A stretch of DNA of 27,140 nucleotides from contig CABYBP010000015.1 of assembly GCA_902517315.1 (NCBI GenBank), forward strand, positions 1-27,140, in the 5' to 3' direction. Of this stretch, positions 7,632 to 14,341 are shown in pieces (position 1 is the stretch's first letter; each line of letters begins with the position of its first letter). Made by a program: the position numbers and the translations under genes. The DNA is from an uncultured Alphaproteobacteria bacterium (lineage in GTDB: Bacteria; Pseudomonadota; Alphaproteobacteria; HIMB59; GCA-002718135). The notes under the pieces are model-generated. The model saw nothing but the letters and a program-made list of their open reading frames with translations, was not told the DNA's origin and made no database searches.

Positions 7632-8918
7632 ATGTTAAAAAAATCTATATATTTCATTAGCATTGTAGCTGTCTTCATACTCTTTAGTTCATACGCAAGA
7701 GCTGAGGTGGATGGTGAAGTGCAATACATTTTAAATACATTCCTATTTCTTGTATCAGGGTTCTTAGTCATGTGGATGGCCGCCGGATTTGCAATGCTTG
7801 AATCAGGACTTGTTACATCCAAAAGTGTAGCAACAATTGCAGCCAAGAATATCGGTTTGTATTCTATAGCTGGTATAATGTTTTGGTTAGTCGGATATAA
7901 TATGGCTTACGGTATCCCTGCAGGTGGTTTCATCGGATCTCCAATTCCTTGGAGTGACGGAAGTGCTGTAGATACAGGTTATTCAGATGGTTCTGACTGG
8001 TTCTTTCAAATGGTATTTTGTGCAACAACATGTTCAATTGTATCTGGAACACTAGCTGAAAGAATTAAAATTTGGCCATTTTTTATATTTTGTGCGCTCT
8101 TAACTGGTTTTATTTATCCAATCGAAATGGGTTGGCAGTGGGGCGGAGGATACTTAGCAGAAGCTGGTTTCTCTGATTTTGCTGGATCAACTCTTGTACA
8201 TAGTGCAGGTGCTGCTGCAGCTTTAGCTGGCGCAATTCTTTTAGGTCCAAGATTAGGTCGTTTTACCGATAGTGGTGAAGCCTCTCCTATGGAACCATTT
8301 GCAAATTCATCAATTCCATTAGCTACTCTTGGAGTATTCATTTTATGGCTTGGATGGTTTGGATTTAACGGTGGATCACAATTAGCAATGGGTACATTTG
8401 ATGATGTTACAGCAGTAGCAACAATTTATATCAATACTAATTTAGCAGCTGGTGCAGGTGTAATGGCTTGTGCAATAATCTCAAGATTAGTAACGGGTAA
8501 AACAGATGTTGTAATGATGCTTAACGGAGCATTAGGTGGTCTTGTAGCAATAACAGCCGAACCTTTAGCGCCTTCACCTTTATTAGCTATAATTATAGGT
8601 GCTGTAGGTGGTTTAATTGTCTTCTATGGTACTAGACTCTTAATTTCTCTAAAAATTGATGACGTTGTTGGCGCAATTCCTGTGCATGGTTTTGCTGGAA
8701 TTTTTGGTACATTAGTAGTTCCAATTTCCAACAGTGCAGCAAGTTTTGGTGCTCAACTTTACGGTATAATAGCAATTAACGTGTTTGTTTTTGTTGTATC
8801 ATTTATTATTTGGTACATCATGAAAATGCTTTTTGGTATTAGAATTAGTGAAGAAGCTGAAAAGCTTGGAACAGATAAATCTGAAGTAGGCGTTATGGCT
8901 TATAGCATCAGAGACTAA
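7632..8918 (+). CDS. amt: ammonium transporter, first copy
   Basis: 428-residue Amt/Mep/Rh channel importing ammonium across the inner membrane. A cleavable signal-peptide-like N-terminus (ends near YARA-E) precedes about 11 membrane helices, as in E. coli AmtB. The twin pore histidines are H190 in FAGSTLVH and H352 in AIPVHGFAG. The conserved DFAGST aspartate and the C-terminal ISEEAEKLGTD tail, which normally binds PII, are present. I start at 7632, not at the in-frame ATG at 7602, because GGAGG at 7623-7627 is well spaced, the resulting protein has exactly the length of its paralogue at 9667, and 7602 lies inside a leader hairpin. The leader holds two glutamine aptamers, so expression should fall when glutamine is high. 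No glnK is adjacent. Confidence 0.96.
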   Translation: MLKKSIYFISIVAVFILFSSYARAEVDGEVQYILNTFLFLVSGFLVMWMAAGFAMLESGLVTSKSVATIAAKNIGLYSIAGIMFWLVGYNMAYGIPAGGFIGSPIPWSDGSAVDTGYSDGSDWFFQMVFCATTCSIVSGTLAERIKIWPFFIFCALLTGFIYPIEMGWQWGGGYLAEAGFSDFAGSTLVHSAGAAAALAGAILLGPRLGRFTDSGEASPMEPFANSSIPLATLGVFILWLGWFGFNGGSQLAMGTFDDVTAVATIYINTNLAAGAGVMACAIISRLVTGKTDVVMMLNGALGGLVAITAEPLAPSPLLAIIIGAVGGLIVFYGTRLLISLKIDDVVGAIPVHGFAGIFGTLVVPISNSAASFGAQLYGIIAINVFVFVVSFIIWYIMKMLFGIRISEEAEKLGTDKSEVGVMAYSIRD

Positions 8919-8968
8919 AATTTAGTGATTAATATATCAACTCCTTATAGTTTGTTGATCATTAAAAG

Positions 8969-8992
8969 ATGGGAGAGCTTTTGCTCTCCCAT
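8969..8992. terminator. hairpin after first amt gene
   Basis: ATGGGAGAGC (8969-8978) pairs perfectly with GCTCTCCCAT (8983-8992) around a TTTT loop, a 10-pair stem rich in G-C for this genome. It follows the amt stop codon by 50 bases. There is no downstream U-run, so it may act as a transcript-end stabiliser or a weak terminator. A hairpin with the same loop follows the second amt gene. Confidence 0.65.
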
Positions 8993-9017
8993 AATATTAA
9001 ACTAAAGAAAATTTATA

Positions 9018-9392
9018 ATGACTGAAACAGATATAATTAAAGAAAAAAAAAGAAACATTTATTCAAGCTTTTTTTCAGAAGATTATGTTTCTAAATTTTT
9101 ATTTAAATCTATTTTGCATCACGTCATTTCATTAGAAATTTATGAAAATAATACTTTAAATGGAATTTCATTTGAAACAATTTGTTCTAATATACCGAAA
9201 TCTATTGGCTCAAGATCATCTATTCAATCTATTTTAAATGAGGCTTTGGAAAAAAATATTTTTGTTAAAGAGCAAAGTCAAAATGATAAACGAATTAAAA
9301 ACTATTATTTAAGTAATAATTTCCTTAATATGATTAACTCTTGGTTAAAAAAAGAGAGCACATTTTTTAGTAAAATAAGTTTAGAAAATTAA
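9018..9392 (+). CDS. winged-helix (MarR-like) protein between the amt genes
   Basis: 124 residues, no signal peptide or membrane segment. The C-terminal half (about 55-110) reads as a winged helix-turn-helix. A helix (ISFETICSNIP) is followed by GSRSSIQSILNEALEKNIFVK as turn and recognition helix, then a wing with charged QSQNDKRIKNYYLS. This closely resembles MarR-type wing sequences (DxR followed by an aromatic-Leu-Ser/Thr strand). The N-terminal about 50 residues (helical, FF/FLF-rich) could serve dimerisation. It sits between two riboswitch-controlled amt genes, so a nitrogen-related or autoregulatory role is an inference from position only. There is no strong ribosome site; an AAAGAAAA stretch lies 9-16 bases upstream. 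Confidence 0.7.
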   Translation: MTETDIIKEKKRNIYSSFFSEDYVSKFLFKSILHHVISLEIYENNTLNGISFETICSNIPKSIGSRSSIQSILNEALEKNIFVKEQSQNDKRIKNYYLSNNFLNMINSWLKKESTFFSKISLEN

Positions 9393-9425
9393 TTATAATT
9401 TAATAATTAATTTTAATAGTAATTG

Positions 9426-9453
9426 TTGATACTTCCAAAACTTTAGATATAAC
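9426..9453 (+). promoter_or_regulatory. putative sigma-70 promoter for the second amt gene
   Basis: TTGATA (9426-9431) and TATAAC (9448-9453) are separated by 16 bases. Transcription would then start near 9460, exactly where the 154-base repeat begins. The agreement between the predicted start and the repeat edge supports both. Not tested; AT-rich DNA gives many weak matches. Confidence 0.5.
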
Positions 9454-9460
9454 AATTTTA

Positions 9461-9510
9461 CGTTCATCACTCTTTATGAGTGACGGAAGTAGACGAAAGT
9501 CGAAGGAACG
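9461..9510 (+). promoter_or_regulatory. glutamine riboswitch aptamer (glnA RNA type), leader 2, aptamer 1
   Basis: Same sequence and fold as 7422-7471: P1 CGTTC/GAACG, P2 TCACTC/GAGTGA, conserved CGGAAGTA, P3 with a GAAA loop, then GAAG. Located directly downstream of the putative promoter. Confidence 0.9.
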
Positions 9511-9528
9511 CATGCAAAGTTATAAAAT

Positions 9529-9577
9529 CGTTCAATTTGCTCTTGGCAAATCGGAAGTAGGTTAAACCGAAGGAACG
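9529..9577 (+). promoter_or_regulatory. glutamine riboswitch aptamer (glnA RNA type), leader 2, aptamer 2
   Basis: Same sequence and fold as 7490-7538: P1 CGTTC/GAACG, P2 ATTTGC/GCAAAT, CGGAAGTA, P3 GGT/ACC, GAAG. Confidence 0.9.
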
Positions 9578-9616
9578 CGGATCTTAGTAATTAATTTCCA
9601 TAGCTAAGCATGATGT

Positions 9617-9643
9617 ATGCATAACTAAAGGTTAGTTATGTAT
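9617..9643 (+). promoter_or_regulatory. hairpin between aptamers and start codon, leader 2
   Basis: ATGCATAACTAA (9617-9628) pairs with TTAGTTATGTAT (9632-9643) around AGG, 12 pairs with one G-U. It occupies the same place as the hairpin at 7583-7605 but has unrelated sequence. Downstream bases (TTAATTTTAT) are only weakly U-rich, so termination is possible but not convincing. Confidence 0.6.
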
Positions 9644-9666
9644 TTAATTTTATATGGAGTTAAAAA

Positions 9667-10953
9667 ATGTATAAAAAATATTTAAATCTTTTTACAATTT
9701 TTTCTTTTATTTTGCTGTTAAGTTCTTCTGTGAGAGCAGAGGTTAATGCGGAAGTAGCATATATATTCAATACTTTCTCTTTTTTAGTTTGTGGATTTTT
9801 AGTTATGTGGATGGCAGCAGGATTTTTATTTTTAGAATCTGGTCTTGTTACAACTAGAAGTGTATCAACTATCGCTGCTAAAAATATTGGAAAATTTGCA
9901 ATTGTTTCAATTGTTTTCTATTTAATTGGATATAATCTTGCTTATTCTGTCTCTGAAGGAGGCTATGTTGGAACACCATCAATATGGGTTGATAATACAT
10001 CTCTGGACACAGGTTATTCAGACGCTTCTGACTGGTTTTTTCAAGCTCTATTTGTTTGTGCTACCGTCTCAATAGTGTCTGGTGCTGTTGCAGAACGAAT
10101 AAAAATTTGGCCTTTCTTTACTTTTGCAGCAGTTCTGGGAGGAGTAATCTATCCAATTCAAATGGGTTGGGAATGGGGTGGAGGTTGGCTAGACTCCCTA
10201 GGATTTTCAGATTTTGCAGGCTCAACATTAGTTCATGCTTGTGGTGGTTCAGCTGCGTTAGCTGGAGTAATTCTTTTAGGTCCAAGACTTGGAAGATTTA
10301 GTGAGAGTGGAGAACCAGCAAACATGACACCATTTGCTCCATCCTCCATTCCATTAGTAACTTTAGGAACATTTATTTTATGGATGGGTTGGTATGGGTT
10401 TAATGGTGGATCACAACTTGCTTTAGGTTCTTATGAAGATGCAACTGCAATGTCAAAAATTTTCATGAATACACAACTCGCAGCTTGCGGTGGATGTATG
10501 GCCGGCGCAGTAATAACAAGATTGATTGGTGGAAAAACCGATATAGTAATGATGTTGAATGGAGCGCTTGCGGGTTTAGTTTCTATTACTGCAGAACCGT
10601 TAATGCCTAGTCCATTGCTAGCAATTGGAATTGGAGCAGTTGGTGGAATTATTATGTATTATGGAACTAATTTTTTAAATTCATTAAAGTTAGACGATGT
10701 TGTTGGAGCAATACCAGTACATATGTTTGCTGGAATTTGGGGAACCTTAGTTGTCCCTCTCACTAATCCAGATGCATCATACTCAATTCAATTATTAGGT
10801 GTTGCATCAGTATGTATCTTTGTTTTTGTTTTTTCATATATTGTAATATATTTAATTAAAAATATTATGGGATTAAGAATTAGTGAAGAAGCTGAAAAAC
10901 TTGGTACTGATAAAGCTGAGGTTGGAGTAGTAGCTTATTCAATTAGAGATTAA
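9667..10953 (+). CDS. amt: ammonium transporter, second copy
   Basis: 428 residues, the same length as the first copy and aligning without gaps by eye, with roughly two thirds of residues identical. Signal-peptide-like N-terminus (ends near VRA-E), about 11 membrane helices, pore histidines H190 (STLVHACGG) and H352 (AIPVHMFAG), and nearly the same C-terminal tail. The regions next to the two histidines differ from copy 1 (HSAGAA against HACGGS, HGFAGIF against HMFAGIW), so conduction or affinity may differ. A GGAG site at 9656-9659 lies 7 bases before the ATG. It is controlled by its own tandem glutamine aptamer leader, identical to that of copy 1. The pair could be a high- and a low-affinity set, but the sequence does not prove it. 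Confidence 0.96.
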   Translation: MYKKYLNLFTIFSFILLLSSSVRAEVNAEVAYIFNTFSFLVCGFLVMWMAAGFLFLESGLVTTRSVSTIAAKNIGKFAIVSIVFYLIGYNLAYSVSEGGYVGTPSIWVDNTSLDTGYSDASDWFFQALFVCATVSIVSGAVAERIKIWPFFTFAAVLGGVIYPIQMGWEWGGGWLDSLGFSDFAGSTLVHACGGSAALAGVILLGPRLGRFSESGEPANMTPFAPSSIPLVTLGTFILWMGWYGFNGGSQLALGSYEDATAMSKIFMNTQLAACGGCMAGAVITRLIGGKTDIVMMLNGALAGLVSITAEPLMPSPLLAIGIGAVGGIIMYYGTNFLNSLKLDDVVGAIPVHMFAGIWGTLVVPLTNPDASYSIQLLGVASVCIFVFVFSYIVIYLIKNIMGLRISEEAEKLGTDKAEVGVVAYSIRD

Positions 10954-10966
10954 TACTTATTGAAAT

Positions 10967-10996
10967 ATTAAGAGAGATATTTTTATCTCTCTTAAA
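10967..10996. terminator. hairpin after second amt gene
   Basis: TTAAGAGAGATA (10968-10979) pairs with TATCTCTCTTAA (10984-10995) around a TTTT loop, 12 pairs. It lies 14 bases after the amt stop codon. As at 8969-8992, the loop is TTTT and no U-run follows. It also precedes the ribosome site of the next small ORF by only 6 bases, so it may be read through or act as a processing site. Confidence 0.6.
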
Positions 10997-11012
10997 CAAA
11001 AGGAGATTAGAT

Positions 11013-11204
11013 ATGAAGACAGCATTTATTATTAGTGGAAAAAGACATATGTTGAAATATGAAAGAAAAATGCCTGAAAAAGAAGTAATTAAAATGAAAT
11101 CATTTGTGACTAACAAAGGCGCGAAACTTTCAAAAACTGCAAAGTTCAAAATAAAAAAAATTATAGATAAAGATAAAGAAAGAGTTTTTGAAATTATCCT
11201 TTAA
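11013..11204 (+). CDS. small basic hypothetical protein
   Basis: 63 residues, lysine-rich, without cysteines apart from none seen, with no signal peptide or membrane helix. The first residues MKTAFIISGKRHMLKYERK and a basic C-terminal half (KLSKTAKFKIKKI) suggest a nucleic-acid- or ribosome-associated peptide, but no family is recognised. A good ribosome site (AGGAG at 11001-11005, 7-8 bases before ATG) supports translation. Its stop codon abuts the stop of the convergent yqgE gene with no gap (TTAATTAA). It starts 59 bases after amt, so it could be cotranscribed with it. An antisense ORF over 10943-11149 is judged a shadow. Confidence 0.5.
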   Translation: MKTAFIISGKRHMLKYERKMPEKEVIKMKSFVTNKGAKLSKTAKFKIKKIIDKDKERVFEIIL

Positions 11205-11756
11205 TTAACAATTGCCTGAGAATAATGAAAGTTTAGTTGCGTCTATTCCTAATAAATTAAATGCATCATTCCACTTGTTGTTAACTTTTTCATCAAAAAT
11301 GAATTCGCTGTTTGCTTTTAGCGTCATCCAACTATTTGAGGCCAACTCCTTCTCAATTTGTCCTGGACCCCATCCTGCATATCCAAGAGCTAGAATACTA
11401 TTCTTTGGTCCATTACCTTTAGAAAGGTCTTCAAAAAATTCTGAAGTACTGGTTAAAGCTACACCTTTATCTATTGTTAAGGTTTCTTTTTGAATTACTT
11501 CATCAGAGTGTAAAACAAATCCTCTGCCACTTTCTACAGGGCCACCATACCTAATATAAAGTTTTTTATCTTCTAATGGCTTGTCTATACCTAGCTGTTC
11601 AAGCAAATCGGGGTAAAGATCATAATCAATTTTTTTGTTGATTATTATACCCATAGCCCCATCTTTTGAGTGAGCACACATATAAATTACTGTTTTTTCA
11701 AATCTATCATCTTCTAATGAAGGCATTGAAATTAAGAACTGACCAGTTAAATTCAT
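11205..11756 (-). CDS. yqgE: YqgE/AlgH family protein (UPF0301)
   Basis: 183 residues matching the family along its length. The N-terminus LTGQFLISMPSLEDDRFEKT is followed by VIYMCAHSKDGAMGIIINK, YIRYGGPVESGRGFVLHS and LGYAGWGPGQIEKELASNSW. All are hallmark segments of YqgE. The protein is cytosolic and its molecular role is unknown, although relatives affect alginate regulation in pseudomonads. It is divergent from the DsbD-like gene, with 57 AT-rich bases between the starts, probably a two-way promoter region. A TATACT hexamer lies just before the start on the minus strand, and no ribosome site is evident. Confidence 0.95.
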   Translation of the reverse strand: MNLTGQFLISMPSLEDDRFEKTVIYMCAHSKDGAMGIIINKKIDYDLYPDLLEQLGIDKPLEDKKLYIRYGGPVESGRGFVLHSDEVIQKETLTIDKGVALTSTSEFFEDLSKGNGPKNSILALGYAGWGPGQIEKELASNSWMTLKANSEFIFDEKVNNKWNDAFNLLGIDATKLSLFSGNC

Positions 11757-11813
11757 ATAGTATATATATTCGCTTTAATTTATATTTTTCAATATTGTAT
11801 TGATTTATTTTAT

Positions 11814-13871
11814 ATGGACAAGGTAATAAAATTTAAAAAATTATTAAAAATAGCGATTGTGATCGCTCTTGGACTTATTAGCACATCTGGATACTCTTTA
11901 TCTTCAGATTGGTCAATTAGTGAAAAATCACAAGTCCGATTAATCTCACCAGTTACTGCATCTAATAACAATAATCAATTAATCTTAGCGTTAGAATATG
12001 AACTTGATGATGAATGGAAAACATATTGGAAATCTCCTGGTGGTGGAGGCTTTCCTCAAAAAATTATATGGAATAATTCATCAAATATAAAAAATATTGA
12101 AATATTATGGCCAGAACCAATTGAATTTGAAATATTAGGTTTAAAATCTATTGGCTATAAAGATAAGGTCATTTTTCCTTTGATTGTTGATATTGAAGAC
12201 AATCAAAAAACCACAAATATAAATCTAAATATAAATTATTTAGTTTGTAAGCATATTTGTATTCCAGGTAATGCAGATATTTTTCTAACTTTACCGCCTG
12301 GAAATGCTGACTATACTAATTATTTTTTTGAAATAGAAAAAGTATTATCTACAACATTGAATAATGACATTGCTTTAACACCAATTTCAAATTTTTCACT
12401 CAATGTTAAAGAAGATCTTGAAAACGTTATGTTCGATATAGAAATATCAACAGACACTTTTTTTGACAATCCAAAAATTTTTATTCATACACCTTATGGA
12501 TTACCTGTTGTGAATCCAATAAACAATTATTCTCTTAATTATCAAAAATTAAATACTTCATTTAAATTTGATTCAGATCAATTTAGTGAAAAGAAATTTC
12601 CAATAGAAATATTTTTTTATGATGAGAATCAAAATTTTAAATTTGAAGAAATTATTGAGATTGAAAAAGTAGATAAAAATATATCTGTTAATTCAAGTCT
12701 TTTTTACATTCTGTTAATTTCATTATTAGGAGGTTTTATACTCAATCTTATGCCTTGTGTATTCCCTGTATTATCTCTTAAATTATTATCAGTTATTAAT
12801 ACTGAAGATAAAAAAATAAAAAGTAGTTTTTTAATAACTGTATTTGGAATTATAACCTCTTTTTTACTACTTGGGTTATTTTTTTCCACTTTAAAACAAA
12901 TTAATATTTCTATCTCCTGGGGTATGCAATTTCAAGAACCTTACTTTTTAATGTTTATTTTAATTATTATATCAATGTTCTTTTTAAATACTCTTGGATT
13001 ATTTGAAATAAATTTGCCTAGCATTTTTTCTTCTTCTAAAATTTTAAATTCTGGAAATAACTTCTATACTAAAAATTTTCTTAATGGCTTTTTTGCTACA
13101 TTACTTGCAACACCATGTTCTGCCCCTTATTTGGGAACAGCTGTAACAGCTGCATTCACTCAATCAACAATATATTTATTTCTAATATTTTTATTTATGG
13201 GCATCGGTATGAGTGTTCCTTATCTGATTATTGTATTTTTTCCAAGATTAGTTTTATTTTTACCTCGATCTGGTAAATGGTTGAATTATGTTAAATATTT
13301 TTTATCTCTTTTATTATTAATAACAATAATTTGGCTTTTAATTATCCTAAATAATTACTTTAATTATTTTTTTATACTTTCTTTCATTACTCTATTGATT
13401 TTAATATCAACAATATTAAAACTAAGGATTTATGAATTACCTTTAACTATCTTATTGGTAATTATATTTTTTTTAACACCACTATTAAGTTCTTTTCATA
13501 ATAATAATGAAGGAAATTACAAAAATAATAATTGGTTAGATTTTAATTCAAAAAATATTTCTCAAGTAATTGCAAATAATGAAATTATATTTTTAGATAT
13601 AACAGCTGATTGGTGTATTACATGCAAATTTAATAAAGTTAATGTTTTAAACTCACAAAGCGTTTCAGATTTTTTTGAAAATCAAGAAATTACATTAATT
13701 AAAGCTGACTGGACTCAACCAAATGAAAAAATTGATAAATTTTTAAAAAAATACAATAAATTTGGCATTCCTTTTAATGCATTTTACTCAACTAAGTTTC
13801 CAGATGGTATAATAATGAGTGAGATATTGACTGAAAAAGAAATATTTGAAACATACAACAAAGTTAAATAA
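11814..13871 (+). CDS. DsbD/ScsB-like thiol:disulfide interchange protein
   Basis: 685-residue membrane protein passing electrons from cytosolic thioredoxin to the periplasm. Three parts are visible. (1) A signal-peptide-like N-terminus (about 1-30) and a periplasmic DsbD-N/ScsB-type domain to about 290, with a C-K-H-I-C motif at about 145-149. (2) A CcdA-like membrane domain (about 295-555) carrying the two redox cysteines in LMPCVFP (about C313) and TPCSAP (about C433). (3) A C-terminal thioredoxin-like domain with W-C-I-T-C at about 600. The layout resembles ScsB more than E. coli DsbD because of the long N-terminal domain. It is 5 bases upstream of the peroxiredoxin gene, so reduction of an oxidised partner is a shared theme, though the peroxiredoxin itself lacks an export signal. 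Confidence 0.9.
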   Translation: MDKVIKFKKLLKIAIVIALGLISTSGYSLSSDWSISEKSQVRLISPVTASNNNNQLILALEYELDDEWKTYWKSPGGGGFPQKIIWNNSSNIKNIEILWPEPIEFEILGLKSIGYKDKVIFPLIVDIEDNQKTTNINLNINYLVCKHICIPGNADIFLTLPPGNADYTNYFFEIEKVLSTTLNNDIALTPISNFSLNVKEDLENVMFDIEISTDTFFDNPKIFIHTPYGLPVVNPINNYSLNYQKLNTSFKFDSDQFSEKKFPIEIFFYDENQNFKFEEIIEIEKVDKNISVNSSLFYILLISLLGGFILNLMPCVFPVLSLKLLSVINTEDKKIKSSFLITVFGIITSFLLLGLFFSTLKQINISISWGMQFQEPYFLMFILIIISMFFLNTLGLFEINLPSIFSSSKILNSGNNFYTKNFLNGFFATLLATPCSAPYLGTAVTAAFTQSTIYLFLIFLFMGIGMSVPYLIIVFFPRLVLFLPRSGKWLNYVKYFLSLLLLITIIWLLIILNNYFNYFFILSFITLLILISTILKLRIYELPLTILLVIIFFLTPLLSSFHNNNEGNYKNNNWLDFNSKNISQVIANNEIIFLDITADWCITCKFNKVNVLNSQSVSDFFENQEITLIKADWTQPNEKIDKFLKKYNKFGIPFNAFYSTKFPDGIIMSEILTEKEIFETYNKVK

Positions 13872-13876
13872 CAAAT

Positions 13877-14341
13877 ATGATTCAAGATGATTTTAACGTA
13901 CCAATTATTAAAAATGGAATATCCTCTATTTCCTCATTACTAAATGAATTTAAAAATAAAAAAATTATTCTTTTTGGTGTTCCAGGTGCATTTACTCCAA
14001 CTTGTTCTGAGAAACATCTTCCAGGCTACATAAAATTATACAATGCATTTATAGATAAAAAAATTGATGGCATTTACTGTTTATCTGTAAACGATGAACA
14101 TGTGATGAAATCTTGGTTAGTGAGTTATACAGATGGAGAAATGATCAATGGAATTGCAGATGGAAATGCTGAGATTACAAAGTATTTTGACTTGATATCT
14201 GATAAGAGAAAAAATTATATGGGTTTTAGATGTCGAAGGTTTGCCATGATAATTGAGAATAATGTGATTATAAACAAATTTGTTGAAAACGATGGCGAAT
14301 ACAATGTTAGTTCAGCGGAATATATTTTAAAACAAATCTAA
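13877..14341 (+). CDS. peroxiredoxin (Prx5/AhpE-type redoxin)
   Basis: 154 residues. The peroxidatic site G-A-F-T-P-T-C-S is present with the cysteine at about C43; this P-x-x-x-T-C signature defines peroxiredoxins and the GAFTPTCSEKHLPGY form is Prx5. A second cysteine in GFRCRRFAM may be the resolving residue or not, since many Prx5 proteins use an external thiol. No signal peptide, so it is cytosolic. It reduces H2O2 or organic peroxides using thioredoxin or glutaredoxin. It lies 5 bases after the DsbD-like gene and overlaps the SDR gene by one base (taATG), so all three form one operon. Confidence 0.93.
   Translation: MIQDDFNVPIIKNGISSISSLLNEFKNKKIILFGVPGAFTPTCSEKHLPGYIKLYNAFIDKKIDGIYCLSVNDEHVMKSWLVSYTDGEMINGIADGNAEITKYFDLISDKRKNYMGFRCRRFAMIIENNVIINKFVENDGEYNVSSAEYILKQI

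Larger units (their letters stand above)
9460..9613 (+). repeat. 154-base leader repeat, copy 2 (before second amt gene)
   Basis: Identical in all 154 positions to 7421-7574, at a constant offset of 2039 bases. It holds both aptamers and the same tail, with CTTAG/CTAAG pairing and the TTTCCAT element at 9595-9601 in the loop. Here the heptamer TTCCATA (9596-9602) can pair with TATGGAG (9653-9659), the ribosome-site region of the downstream gene. The distance from repeat start to start codon is 207 bases, against 211 in copy 1. Confidence 0.95.

Noticed and set aside
7421..9613. Reading the 154-base direct repeats as an insertion sequence, miniature transposon or attachment sites
   Set aside because: No transposase or integrase, no terminal inverted repeats and no target duplication. 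The repeats fold as riboswitch leaders and each precedes an amt start codon.
10056..10301. 81-codon ORF in another frame of the second amt gene
   Set aside because: Out-of-frame shadow of a well-supported gene, with an odd Cys/Ser/Arg composition.
10943..11149. 68-codon minus-strand ORF opposite the small basic gene
   Set aside because: It lacks a ribosome site, overlaps the hairpin after amt and resembles no protein. The plus-strand ORF has a proper AGGAG site and stop placement.
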